Shown piece by piece: positions 44,943 through 54,012 of a DNA stretch of 64,000 bases. The notes beneath the pieces were generated by a model that did not search any database, was not told the DNA's origin, and worked only from the letters and a program-made list of their open reading frames with translations. Source of the stretch: Hyphomicrobium sp. (GTDB lineage Bacteria; Pseudomonadota; Alphaproteobacteria; Rhizobiales; Hyphomicrobiaceae). The stretch spans positions 418,071 to 482,070 of the forward strand of contig JAEUME010000018.1 of NCBI GenBank assembly GCA_016793445.1. The letters run 5' to 3'. A program made the position numbers and the translations under genes. The first letter of the stretch is position 1. Each line of letters starts with the position of its first letter.

Positions 44943-46151
44943 ATGGGGATTTTTTCGAGATACGTGTTTCGGCAGGCGGCGGGCGCGTTCCTGCTCATCC
45001 TGCTGTCTCTGACAGGCATCGTCTGGATTGCGCTGGCGCTGCGCCAGCTCAATGTGGTGACGTCGCAGGGGCAGGACACGATGATGCTTGTCAAGATGAC
45101 GACCTTGGCTCTGCCCAACCTCATGGCGATCATCGCGCCGTTCTCTTTTCTGATCGCGTCACTCCACACTTTGAATCGTCTCAATACCGACAGCGAACTC
45201 ATCGTTCTGTCCGCCGCCGGCGCCACCGTCTGGACAACGGCCAAGCCTCTTATCGCACTCGCGTTTTTCGTTTCGGCGGGGCTCGCTTTCGTCAACCATC
45301 TCGCCCAGCCCTGGAGCATGCAGCTTCTCAAGCAGTATGTGGTCCAGGTCCGCACCGATCTGCTCACCCAAGTCATGCAGCCCGGGCGGTTCTCCAGTCC
45401 GGAATCAAACCTCACCTTCCACATCCGCGAGCGCGCCCTAAACGGCGAACTGCTCGGATTGCTCATGCACGACACCCGGGACAGCTCCCAGGCGCAAAGC
45501 TACCTGGCCGAACGCGGACAGATCGTAAAGCAGGACCCGAACGCGTATCTCGTGATGAGCAACGGTCACATTATCCGCCGCACCGATCCAACCGAGCCGC
45601 CCCAGATCATCGCGTTCGACCGCTACGCGGTTGATCTTGACCGTTTCGAGCCTCAGGACGGCGGCGAGGGCGAACTGAAGCCGCGTGAGCGGTATTTTTC
45701 CGAGCTTTACGATCCGGGGCCCGATAGCGTCCTGTTTAAGAACCAGCCCGGCCAGTTCCGCGCCGAGTTGCATGAGCGGTTCGCCAGCCCGCTTTATCCC
45801 TTCGCCTTTGCGCTCCTCGTCATCGCTTTCGTCGGCCAGGCGCGCTCGACGCGTTCCAGCCGCATGGAGAACCTCGTCGTGGCTTTCCTTGTCGCGGCCG
45901 GAGCGCGGCTGGGAGGTCTTGCGATCAACAACGTCGTAGCAATGAAAGCCAGTTTTGTCCCCGTTCTCTACGGATTGCCACTCATCGCAATGGTGATCGG
46001 CGTGCTCATGGTCAAGGCTGGGCAACGGCAGAGATCGGGCCCCTCCATCGGCGACAGGGTGCACAGTGTCGTCGAACCGGTGATCGTGAGCATTCAGAGG
46101 GCGTTGGCTCCGCTGCTGCCCAAGCGCCTGCGCGGAGGCCAAGCCAAATGA
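44943..46151 (+). CDS. lptF: LPS export permease LptF
   Basis: LptF is one of the two membrane permeases of the LptB2FG transporter, which pulls lipopolysaccharide from the inner membrane into the periplasmic bridge. The 402-residue protein has the YjgP/YjgQ layout: three N-terminal helices (residues 1-115), a periplasmic beta-jellyroll domain in the middle and three C-terminal helices near 290-370. Typical pieces are FSRYVFRQAAGAFLLILLSL and, after the jellyroll, RFASPLYPFAFALLVIAFVG. The stop overlaps the lptG start (ATGA), so both subunits are made together. The start is the ATG at 44943. Confidence 0.93.
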   Translation: MGIFSRYVFRQAAGAFLLILLSLTGIVWIALALRQLNVVTSQGQDTMMLVKMTTLALPNLMAIIAPFSFLIASLHTLNRLNTDSELIVLSAAGATVWTTAKPLIALAFFVSAGLAFVNHLAQPWSMQLLKQYVVQVRTDLLTQVMQPGRFSSPESNLTFHIRERALNGELLGLLMHDTRDSSQAQSYLAERGQIVKQDPNAYLVMSNGHIIRRTDPTEPPQIIAFDRYAVDLDRFEPQDGGEGELKPRERYFSELYDPGPDSVLFKNQPGQFRAELHERFASPLYPFAFALLVIAFVGQARSTRSSRMENLVVAFLVAAGARLGGLAINNVVAMKASFVPVLYGLPLIAMVIGVLMVKAGQRQRSGPSIGDRVHSVVEPVIVSIQRALAPLLPKRLRGGQAK

Positions 46152-47239
46152 GATCCTGGACGCTGACACGCTACATCGGGGCTCGCTTCCTTCTCGGCAT
46201 CATCACGACCCTGCTCGTATGCTCGCTGCTGATCTTCATGATCGACTTCGTCGAGTTGCTGCGCCAAGCAGGCAAATATGGCGAGGTCCCTGCCCGCACG
46301 CTCGCCGCGATCGCATTCTTGCGGCTGCCAGCCTACACCGAGTTCTTGTTTGGTTTCGCGATCCTCGTGGGCAGCATCGGTGCGCTTTTGTTCCTCAATC
46401 GCAAGAGCGAATTGGCTGTCATGCGCGCCGGGGGCATGTCGGTCTGGCAGTTTCTGTTCCCCGGTATTCTCGTTGCGTTCCTGGTCGGATTCCTGGGGGT
46501 GTTTGTCTACAATCCCATGGCGGCCGCCGGACGCGCCAACGCCGAAAAGAAGTTCGCCGAAGCCTTTGGCCGGGATGCCAACCTCCTGAAGGCGCAGGGT
46601 GGCGGATCCTGGCTGCGCCAGGACGGGGCGGATGGCGAGTCCGTGATCGGGGCGGTCGCCGCCTCCAACCGGGGTCTGACGCTCACCGGGGTCATGGCGT
46701 TCGTCTATGACCGGGAGGGTCACTTCGTCGAACGCGTGGATGCGGCGCGTGCGGACCTCAAAGAGGGGTACTGGCTGATGCGCAATGCCTGGATCTCCAG
46801 GCTGGGCCGGGAGCCAGAAAAATTCGATACTTATCTGCTCTCAACGTACCTTACGCCAGACCGTGTCCAGGATGCACTCGGAACGGTTTTTTCGGTGTCC
46901 GTCTTCGAGCTTCCGGGCCTCATAGAAGTAGCTGAAAAAGCTAAACTTTCCACTGAGCGTCTGCGCGTTCAGTACGAGCTGCTTTTATCGCGCCCGTTGC
47001 TGTGCATCGCGATGGTCCTTTTGGCCGCTACTGTGTCTCTCAAGTCATTCCGCTCTGGGCGCATCCAGACTATGGTCGGCAGCGGGATGATCGGGGGCTT
47101 TGGATTCTTCTTGGCGTCGGAAATTTCAAGACAAATCGGCGTTGCCGGTCTGGCGCCAGCATGGGCGGCTGTATGGCTGCCTGTGATCCTGCTTCTGCTC
47201 GTGTCCGCAACGGTACTCCTGTACCAGGAGGATGGCTGA
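46148..47239 (+). CDS. lptG: LPS export permease LptG
   Basis: LptG pairs with LptF in the LptB2FG transporter. The 363-residue protein has the same YjgP/YjgQ layout as LptF: N-terminal helices (RYIGARFLLGIITTLLVCSL and a following FMIDFVELLRQAGKYG), a periplasmic jellyroll from about residue 130 to 230, and C-terminal helices ending in LLLLVSATVLLYQ. The start overlaps the lptF stop. The lptD gene begins without any gap after the stop, so lptF, lptG and lptD form a single transcriptional unit for LPS export. The ATPase LptB and the other bridge parts are not encoded in this window. Confidence 0.93.
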   Translation: MRSWTLTRYIGARFLLGIITTLLVCSLLIFMIDFVELLRQAGKYGEVPARTLAAIAFLRLPAYTEFLFGFAILVGSIGALLFLNRKSELAVMRAGGMSVWQFLFPGILVAFLVGFLGVFVYNPMAAAGRANAEKKFAEAFGRDANLLKAQGGGSWLRQDGADGESVIGAVAASNRGLTLTGVMAFVYDREGHFVERVDAARADLKEGYWLMRNAWISRLGREPEKFDTYLLSTYLTPDRVQDALGTVFSVSVFELPGLIEVAEKAKLSTERLRVQYELLLSRPLLCIAMVLLAATVSLKSFRSGRIQTMVGSGMIGGFGFFLASEISRQIGVAGLAPAWAAVWLPVILLLLVSATVLLYQEDG

Positions 47240-49738
47240 GTGATGCGTAGACCGCGGACACCGCAAAGGACATGCGGACAGTCACGCGCTCGAGGCTGGT
47301 GGCAAGGTGCCGCCGGCCACGTATCTGTTTTGGCACGCGTTCTTCTCGTTCTGGCGGTCTTCGCCCCCCTGTTCACCGCCAGCAATGTGCTTGCCCAAGA
47401 CCCCAGCATTCTCGGTACGCCGACGACCAAAGGCAGCTCGTTCGGCAATTCGAGCATGTTCGGCAAGATCAATAAAAATCTCGACAAGGCCGCCCCGCTC
47501 AATCTGCAGGGCGATCAGCTCATCTACGACACCCAGGGCAACCGCGTGATCGCGCGCGGCAACGTCGAGATTTTTTATAACGATTACATCCTCACCGCCG
47601 ATGAGGTGATCTACGACCAGAACGCCTCGACACTGACGGCCGTTGGCAACGTCACGCTGAAGGAACCTCAGGGTAACATCGTGCGTGCCGACCGCTACAC
47701 GTTGACGGACGACTTTCGCGACGGCTTCGTCCAGTCGCTCAGCATCGAGACCAAGGATGAGACGCGCATCACCGCTGAGCAGGCCACCCGCCGCGAGGGC
47801 AACGTCACGGAATTCCGCAACGGCAGGTTCACGCCATGTAAAAGCGACGGCTCAACGCCCCCGCTGTGGTGCTTGAGCGCCGCGCGCATCATCCATGACA
47901 AGGACGCACAGACCATCACCTACCAGGATGCGACGTTCGACTTGTACGGCCAGCCGATCCTCTACCTGCCCTACTTCCAGCACGCCGACCCTACGGTGAA
48001 GCGCAAGTCCGGCCTCCTGACGCCGACCTTTGGGCAATCCAAGACGCTCGGGTTCATGACCCAGATCCCCTACTATTTTGCGCTGGCGCCCAACTACGAC
48101 TTCACCTTCCAACCTGGATACCTGTCGAAGCAGGGCATCATGTGGGGCGGCGAGTGGCGCCATCGGCTGGCCAATGGCGAATATACCGTTCGTGTCGCCG
48201 GGATCGATCAGGACTGGCGCGATCTGCCCGTTCCGGATGCGCCTTACCCAGACAACCGCCAGAGCTACGACGGCTGGCGTGGCACTGTTGAGACCAAGGG
48301 TCAGTTTGCGCTGTCGAGCTGGTGGAAGTTCGGCTGGGACGTGACGCTGGAAAGCGACGACCAGTTCCGCCGCTTCTACAAATTCGACAACATCCTGCTG
48401 ACCGATCGTGTCAATCAGATCTACTTGGTCGGCCAGTCGGACCGCAGTTATTTTGCCGGACGCCTCTATCATTTCGGCGGCCTGCTTTTGGATGATACCG
48501 CGCAGTCTGAAAGCTATGCCCACCCGATCATCGACTACAACTATGTCTTTGCCGATCCAGTCCTGGGCGGCGAACTGAAATGGGATACGAACTTCCTGTC
48601 CTTCACGCGTCCCGACGGCGCAACACTGCCGGATGGAACCGAGAAGGACCAGGACATTCAGCGGATGACCACCGAGCTTAAGTGGCGCCGCCGCTTCATG
48701 GACCAGATCGGCATCACCTACACGCCGTTCGCCCACCTTCGCGCCGATGCTTATCAGTTCAACGATTTCACCGATCCGGAATCGGTCCAGGTCTCTGTCA
48801 GCAACACCGGCCAGATCACCGTCATCGACAGCGAGTTCACCAGTTCGGACACGACGCTGCGTGGCATCGCGACAGGCGGTGCCACCGTGAGCTATCCATG
48901 GGTCGCGAGCACCGCGTACGCCAGCCACATCATCGAACCGATCGGCCAGATCGTGGCGCGCCAGGATGCCGTCACGCAGCGGCGCTTGCCAAACGAGGAC
49001 GCGCGCAGCTTGATCTTCGACGACACCAACCTCTTCGAGATAAACAAGTTCTCCGGCTATGACCGCATCGAGATGGGCACCCGCGTCAACACGGGCGTGC
49101 AGTACACCTTTCAAGCGTTCGACGGCGGATACGCACGCTTCCTCGCGGGCCAGAGCTACCATCTGGCCGGCGACAACGTGTATGCCAATCCCGGCCGCGA
49201 CGACCAGGGCAACCTGATCTATTCGGCGCAGAGTGGTTTGGAAACGGATCGCTCCGACTATGTGCTCGGCGCCTACATCGTGCCGACTGACAGCTTCCGC
49301 CTCATCTCGCAAAGCCGGTTCGATCAATCCGGCTTAAGCTTGCGGCGTCAGAGCACCGGCTTGAACTATGGCTATGGTCCATTCGACTTCACGAGCATCT
49401 ACAGCTATTCGGCTGCTGATACGCTGGTGGATCAGGCCTCCGAGCAGCAGGAAATACAGTCTATGTTCAACGTGCAGCTCACCGATCAATGGAGTGCGGG
49501 CGCGGGCATGCGCTATGACATCGACGCGAGCCAAGTCTTGTCTGACTTTATTTCAGTGAGGTACGCCGACGAGTGCTTTGTGCTGACCGCCACCTATTCG
49601 GAGAGCTATTATAATAGCGACACGATCCAGGATGACCGCACGCTCATGCTGCGCTTTGAACTCAAGCACCTCGGCGAGTTCAAGTACGCCTCGGATACGC
49701 TCGACTTCGCGTTTGGCGGCCAGGAGCGCACCAACTAG
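47240..49738 (+). CDS. lptD: LPS-assembly protein LptD
   Basis: LptD is the outer-membrane beta-barrel that, with LptE, inserts LPS into the outer leaflet. The protein has 832 residues from the GTG at 47240, or 831 from the ATG one codon later. A signal peptide follows a basic 30-residue stretch and ends near SNVLAQ. Next comes the OstA-type jellyroll (LNLQGDQLIYDTQGNRVIA), and the rest is the barrel. Cysteines in the mature part are few: a pair within CKSDGSTPPLWC and one near the C-terminus in ADECFVLT. E. coli uses two cysteine pairs, so the disulfide pattern differs. The chain ends in GGQERTN, without the usual terminal aromatic residue. Confidence 0.92.
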   Translation: MMRRPRTPQRTCGQSRARGWWQGAAGHVSVLARVLLVLAVFAPLFTASNVLAQDPSILGTPTTKGSSFGNSSMFGKINKNLDKAAPLNLQGDQLIYDTQGNRVIARGNVEIFYNDYILTADEVIYDQNASTLTAVGNVTLKEPQGNIVRADRYTLTDDFRDGFVQSLSIETKDETRITAEQATRREGNVTEFRNGRFTPCKSDGSTPPLWCLSAARIIHDKDAQTITYQDATFDLYGQPILYLPYFQHADPTVKRKSGLLTPTFGQSKTLGFMTQIPYYFALAPNYDFTFQPGYLSKQGIMWGGEWRHRLANGEYTVRVAGIDQDWRDLPVPDAPYPDNRQSYDGWRGTVETKGQFALSSWWKFGWDVTLESDDQFRRFYKFDNILLTDRVNQIYLVGQSDRSYFAGRLYHFGGLLLDDTAQSESYAHPIIDYNYVFADPVLGGELKWDTNFLSFTRPDGATLPDGTEKDQDIQRMTTELKWRRRFMDQIGITYTPFAHLRADAYQFNDFTDPESVQVSVSNTGQITVIDSEFTSSDTTLRGIATGGATVSYPWVASTAYASHIIEPIGQIVARQDAVTQRRLPNEDARSLIFDDTNLFEINKFSGYDRIEMGTRVNTGVQYTFQAFDGGYARFLAGQSYHLAGDNVYANPGRDDQGNLIYSAQSGLETDRSDYVLGAYIVPTDSFRLISQSRFDQSGLSLRRQSTGLNYGYGPFDFTSIYSYSAADTLVDQASEQQEIQSMFNVQLTDQWSAGAGMRYDIDASQVLSDFISVRYADECFVLTATYSESYYNSDTIQDDRTLMLRFELKHLGEFKYASDTLDFAFGGQERTN

Positions 49739-50073
49739 GGTCTTGCTGCATTTGCTCATCAATCTGCTGGCTCAAGTCACGTTTGCGGCCTTGCCAAGCA
49801 GGTTCAGATCACGGCTAACGGCCGGCTTCCCCCTTCTCCCGCGCCGCAAGACTTAAGCGACGGCCAATCCCTGTCACGGCGATGCCATTGTTTGTGGATA
49901 ACGCGGCATATACTGGAAGCTTTGGGGTAGGCTTTCGCCACGTGCGAGTCGAGGTGGCGCCGGTCTGCCCTGGCTATGCCCGGGCCGGTAGCGGATAATG
50001 AAACCGCTGGTGCCCGGCCTACGGCGGCGCCGCGTCCCGCCACGAGACAGAGACAAGGTTGACGATACGGGCC
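49739..50073. other. lptD / surA intergenic region
   Basis: About 335 bp without a convincing gene or terminator. surA therefore probably has its own promoter as well as read-through from lptD. A weak AAGG site lies 16 bases upstream of the surA ATG. Confidence 0.3.
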
Positions 50074-51291
50074 ATGGATTTCTCCAATCGCACTTTCAGT
50101 TCTCTTATTCTGGCCGGGTTGAGCGTGGCTGTGCTGGCGGCGGCCCTATCGCTGCCCGCCGGCGCGCAGATGGTCATGCGCGGCGCAAATAACGAGGGGA
50201 CGCCGCCGGTGAAGGTGGTGCAGTCCAAGAAGTCCCCGTCACGCAAATCCTCGATAGACACGGAACAGTCGATCGTCGCCCTCGTCAACGATGAGCCGAT
50301 CACGGGATACGAGGTGCGCCAGCGCGCCGAAATGCTGGCAGGCGGTTCGGTCGGCGAATACGTGAAAAACAATGTCGAGTCGCGCTGGAAGCAGATCATT
50401 ACCGGCAAGAAAATTCAGGAAGAGTTCCAGGAGTACGCCAAGAAGCGTCAGCCGCGCACCAAGGAAGATCTGCAGAAGATCCAGAAGGAATTCGTGATCG
50501 GCAAACGCAATGCCATGCTTGCGCAGTTGCAGTCCGAAGCGCGCTCCAAGACGACCACCAAGACGAGCAAGGCGGCGCTCGATGAGTTGATCGATGAAAA
50601 GCTCAAGATGCAGGAGGCCAAGCGCGTCGGCGCAGTCGCAAGCTCATCGGAAGTCGACGCGGTCATCAAGAGCATCGCCGAGCGCAACAAGCTCACCCTT
50701 GAACAACTCACGAAGAGCCTGGGTGGATCACTGGACCCGATGAAACAGCGCATCGGGAGCACGCTGGCCTGGAACGACGTCATCCGCCGCAAGTTCGGCC
50801 ATCAGATCTCCGTCGCCAGCCGCGACGTAGACAAGTATGTGGCGTCGGCAGAAGGCGGCGAGGATCAGGTCGAGTTGCAGGTCCGCCGCATTCGTATCAA
50901 TACGCCAGCGCAAATGGAGCACGGCGGCATCGCTCAGCGCGTCTCACAAGCGGAGGCGCTGCGCAGCAAATTCACGAACTGCAATGACCTCTCCAAGCTC
51001 GTGGTGGGGCAATCCGGGGTTCAGTTTGAGGATCTGGGCAAACGCAAGCCCTCCTCGTTCCCCGAGCCGACACGTTCTTTGCTGTTGAACGCCAAGGATA
51101 ATGAAATGCTGCCTCCCTCGGTGAACGAGGATGGCATCGATATGTTTGCCGTGTGCGGCCGTGATGTGCTCAAGGCCGAAGAAGCCCGGCGTACACAGGC
51201 GGAAGGTGAACTCAAGCAGAAGGAATTCGACCTTCTGGCCAAGCGTCACCTCAAGGATCTGCGCCAGGACGCTCACATCGAGTACCGCTGA
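50074..51291 (+). CDS. surA: SurA-like periplasmic chaperone with degenerate parvulin domain
   Basis: SurA escorts unfolded outer-membrane proteins through the periplasm. The 405-residue protein has a signal peptide ending near SLPAGAQ. The N-terminal SurA core (SIVALVNDEPITGYEVRQRA), which forms the client-binding domain, continues into the long helical region. The stretch corresponding to parvulin (about residues 270-360) has lost the usual GGDLGW motif and reads GVQFEDLGKRKPSSFPEP, so isomerase activity is doubtful. An in-frame TTG at 50059 is possible but lies too close to the AAGG site. Its place between lptD and pdxA matches E. coli and supports the assignment. Confidence 0.85.
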   Translation: MDFSNRTFSSLILAGLSVAVLAAALSLPAGAQMVMRGANNEGTPPVKVVQSKKSPSRKSSIDTEQSIVALVNDEPITGYEVRQRAEMLAGGSVGEYVKNNVESRWKQIITGKKIQEEFQEYAKKRQPRTKEDLQKIQKEFVIGKRNAMLAQLQSEARSKTTTKTSKAALDELIDEKLKMQEAKRVGAVASSSEVDAVIKSIAERNKLTLEQLTKSLGGSLDPMKQRIGSTLAWNDVIRRKFGHQISVASRDVDKYVASAEGGEDQVELQVRRIRINTPAQMEHGGIAQRVSQAEALRSKFTNCNDLSKLVVGQSGVQFEDLGKRKPSSFPEPTRSLLLNAKDNEMLPPSVNEDGIDMFAVCGRDVLKAEEARRTQAEGELKQKEFDLLAKRHLKDLRQDAHIEYR

Positions 51292-51292
51292 A

Positions 51293-52393
51293 ATGGGACA
51301 CGCGGGCGCAGCTTCTAGACGCCACTCTGGGCCTGCTTCCCGTGGGCAGCGGGATGTGAAGCTGCCGTTGGCGCTGACCATGGGCGACCCTGCGGGAATA
51401 GGCCCCGAGATCGTGCTCAAGGCTTGGGGCATGAGGGCCGGCAGCGCGCTCGCGCCGTTTGTCTATTACGGAGATCCTGGTGTCCTGGAGGCGCGCGCGC
51501 ATGCGATCGGCGCCGAGGTGCCGATCGCCCTGGTGTCTCACCCTTGCGATGCCGGCGAGCATTTCGCCACCGCGCTGCCCGTTCTGCCAATTCCGGTTGC
51601 CGCGCCCGTGCATCCGGGCAAGGCCGACACGGCAAACGCGCCCGCAGTAATCAGCGCCATCGAGCGTGCTGTTGCGGATATCGCGCTAGGACACGTACGC
51701 TCGGTAGTCACCTCGCCCATCGCCAAATCGGTGCTTTATGGCGCCGGTTTCGGTTATCCCGGCCATACGGAATTCCTGGCGGCATTGGCGGCACGCCACT
51801 GGCCCCATGAGTTCATCAAACCCGTCATGATGCTGGCGTGCGCGACGTTGCGGGTGGTGCCGGCGACAATCCACGTCCCCTTGCGCGATGTGCCGGAACT
51901 CATTACGCCGGCGCTCATCTGCGATACCGTGCACACGACCTGGAACGCCTTGCGCCATCAGTTCGCCATTGCCAAGCCGCGCATCGCCGTGACGGGCCTC
52001 AATCCCCATGCCGGCGAAGCTGGAAGTATCGGGCGTGAGGATGTGGACATCATCGCTCCGGTGCTGGACACTTTGCGCGCGGCTGGAATGACGGTCACCG
52101 GCCCGCATCCGGCCGACACGCTCTTTCACGCCACCGCGCGCCGCACTTACGATGCTGCCGTTTGCATGTATCACGATCAGGCGCTGATCCCGATCAAGAC
52201 GCTCGCCTTCGATGAAGGCGTGAACGTCACGCTGGGGCTTCCCTTCGTGCGCACCTCACCGGATCATGGCACCGCATTCGACATCGCCGCCCGGGGTACT
52301 GCACGGGCTACCAGTCTCATTGAGGCATTGAAACTTGCCGATCGGCTGTCGCAAGGATCGCTCGCCGCACCCGGCAGCACTCCGCATGCGTAG
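51293..52393 (+). CDS. pdxA: 4-hydroxythreonine-4-phosphate dehydrogenase PdxA
   Basis: PdxA oxidises 4-phospho-hydroxy-L-threonine in pyridoxal-phosphate synthesis. From the ATG at 51293, one base after the surA stop, the protein has 366 residues. An N-terminal disordered piece of about 25 is followed by LALTMGDPAGIGPEIVLKA. The metal and substrate histidines are in GYPGHTEFLA and CMYHDQALIPIKT, and the closing motif is TSPDHGTAFDIA. The open frame continues upstream through surA, but overlap of that size is implausible. The lptD-surA-pdxA-rsmA order is the same as in E. coli and suggests translational coupling. The gap to rsmA is 6 bp. Confidence 0.94.
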   Translation: MGHAGAASRRHSGPASRGQRDVKLPLALTMGDPAGIGPEIVLKAWGMRAGSALAPFVYYGDPGVLEARAHAIGAEVPIALVSHPCDAGEHFATALPVLPIPVAAPVHPGKADTANAPAVISAIERAVADIALGHVRSVVTSPIAKSVLYGAGFGYPGHTEFLAALAARHWPHEFIKPVMMLACATLRVVPATIHVPLRDVPELITPALICDTVHTTWNALRHQFAIAKPRIAVTGLNPHAGEAGSIGREDVDIIAPVLDTLRAAGMTVTGPHPADTLFHATARRTYDAAVCMYHDQALIPIKTLAFDEGVNVTLGLPFVRTSPDHGTAFDIAARGTARATSLIEALKLADRLSQGSLAAPGSTPHA

Positions 52394-52399
52394 CCGTTC

Positions 52400-53314
52400 A
52401 TGAAAAGACCCGCCCCTCCCATCCGCGACGATGCGGCAAGCGGAACCCGCAGCGCGCCGCCTGACGGACTTCCGCCCTTGCGGTCGGTGATTGAAGACCA
52501 TGAACTGGCGGCAAAGAGATCGCTGGGGCAGAATTTCCTTCTCGATCTCAATATCACCCGCAAGATCGCGCGCGCGCTGGGAGACATGCGGGGCCGGACG
52601 GTGGTGGAGGTTGGCCCGGGCCCCGGCGGTTTGACACGCGCGCTCTTTATCGAGGGGGCAGAACGCGTCGTGGCGGTTGAGCGCGATGCGCGCTGCGCCA
52701 GCGCGCTGAACCAAATCGCCGATCTCTATCCAGGGCGCCTCGATGCCCACTTTGCCGATGCGCTCGAGGCCGACTGGCGTGCGCTCATCCGTGCAACGCA
52801 AGGACCGGTGTCGATTGCCGCGAACCTTCCGTATAACGTGGCGACGCAATTGCTCGTCGGCTGGCTTGAAACGGAACCCTGGCCGCCGTGGTACGACCGC
52901 ATGGTATTGATGTTTCAGCGCGAGGTGGCCGAGCGCATCGTCGCCGTCCCCGGCTCCAAGGCCTACGGCCGCCTCTCCGTTCTTTCGCAATGGCGCACGC
53001 GCGCGCGCATTATCATGCACCTGCCCGCGGAGGCCTTCACGCCGCCGCCAAAGGTTGCATCAGCCGTTGTTGAATTCGTGCCCATCCCCTTGCCCCAACC
53101 CGCATGCAACGTGAAGACGCTTGCACGTGTCACAGCGGCCGCCTTCGGTCAGCGCCGCAAGATGTTGCGCCAGTCCTTAAAGGGGCTCGTTGCGATGCCT
53201 GAACTTCTTCTCGCGCAAGCAGGCATAGCACCGACCGAACGGGCCGAGCGCCTCACCGTTGAAGATTTCGCGCGCCTTGCGCTGATCCTGGATCGCGGGG
53301 CGGACGGAGCGTAA
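52400..53314 (+). CDS. rsmA: 16S rRNA dimethyladenosine transferase RsmA (KsgA)
   Basis: RsmA (KsgA) dimethylates two adjacent adenosines near the 3' end of 16S rRNA late in 30S assembly. The 304-residue protein has the opening AKRSLGQNFLLDLNITRKI, the SAM motif VVEVGPGPGGLTRAL, the catalytic NLPYN motif, and a C-terminal helical domain with GQRRKMLRQSLKG. The first 30 residues are a proline-rich extension. It is the last gene of the lptF operon; the stop is immediately followed by a two-way terminator and the convergent gmk gene. Confidence 0.95.
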   Translation: MKRPAPPIRDDAASGTRSAPPDGLPPLRSVIEDHELAAKRSLGQNFLLDLNITRKIARALGDMRGRTVVEVGPGPGGLTRALFIEGAERVVAVERDARCASALNQIADLYPGRLDAHFADALEADWRALIRATQGPVSIAANLPYNVATQLLVGWLETEPWPPWYDRMVLMFQREVAERIVAVPGSKAYGRLSVLSQWRTRARIIMHLPAEAFTPPPKVASAVVEFVPIPLPQPACNVKTLARVTAAAFGQRRKMLRQSLKGLVAMPELLLAQAGIAPTERAERLTVEDFARLALILDRGADGA

Positions 53315-53318
53315 TGCA

Positions 53319-53344
53319 CAAAACAAAGCCTAAAGGCTGTTTTG
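53319..53344. terminator. Bidirectional terminator between rsmA and gmk
   Basis: Outer arms CAAAAC/GTTTTG (6 bp) and inner arms AGCC/GGCT (4 bp) form a hairpin with an AA bulge on one side and a TAAA loop. The gmk stop codon is at the loop. The A-rich and T-rich outer arms can act as the U tract in both directions, so one element may serve both convergent genes. Confidence 0.55.
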
Positions 53345-53986
53345 CATGTCGCGCACGAACGATGACAGCCCAAGCAGCCGCCCCCGCTTGAGGCGCTCGG
53401 CAGCCAGGATGGCACTCACCGACCGCACGCTTTCCTCCACATCGGCGTTGACGATCACATAGTCGTACTCGGGCCAATGCGAGATCTCGCCTGCTGCTTC
53501 GGCCATGCGCCGCGCGACGACGTCGGGCGGATCCTGCGCGCGCGTGCGCAGCCGCTCTTCAAGCACGCGCCCTGATGGCGGCATGACAAACACGCGCACG
53601 ACGTCACCCGGCATCTTCTCGCTCAACTGCTGCGCGCCCTGCCAGTCGATATCGAACAGCACATCCTTGCCCGCTTCGATTGCCGCCGCGACGGGGGCCG
53701 CCGGCGTTCCGTAATAGTTGTCAAACACCCGCGCCCACTCCAGCAATGCGCCCTCATCCCGCATCCCCTCGAAGCTGGCGTGGTCGACGAACACATAATC
53801 CTTGCCGTCGATCTCCCCGGGGCGCGGCTTGCGCGTCGTCACCGATACCGACATCGTGATGTTGGGATCTTCCGCCAGCAGGCGGCGCGCGAGCGTGGTC
53901 TTCCCCGCGCCCGAGGGCGAGGAAAGAATATAAAGCAGCCCCCGGCGGGCGATGGCGGGGCGTGCGGCGGGCTTCGTGTCAGTCAT
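53330..53986 (-). CDS. gmk: Guanylate kinase
   Basis: Gmk converts GMP to GDP. The 218-residue protein has the P-loop LSSPSGAGKTTLARRLL, the GMP-binding segment SVSVTTRKPRPGEIDGKDY (key residues: arginines and the tyrosine), and the lid region with RTRAQDPPDVVARRMAEA. Length fits the family. An 11-residue hydrophilic tail follows the core, ending DMQNSL, and the stop lies within the convergent terminator. It lies downstream of yicC on the same strand with a gap of 26 bp, as in many alphaproteobacteria, so the run fabD to gmk may be read as one transcript or as several overlapping ones. Confidence 0.96.
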   Translation of the reverse strand: MTDTKPAARPAIARRGLLYILSSPSGAGKTTLARRLLAEDPNITMSVSVTTRKPRPGEIDGKDYVFVDHASFEGMRDEGALLEWARVFDNYYGTPAAPVAAAIEAGKDVLFDIDWQGAQQLSEKMPGDVVRVFVMPPSGRVLEERLRTRAQDPPDVVARRMAEAAGEISHWPEYDYVIVNADVEESVRSVSAILAAERLKRGRLLGLSSFVRDMQNSL

Positions 53987-54012
53987 GATCCTTGAACCGG
54001 TACGTGCTGGGA

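Noticed and set aside
47852..49327. Minus-strand frame of about 490 codons opposite lptD
   Set aside because: Shadow of the lptD reading frame; no recognised motif.
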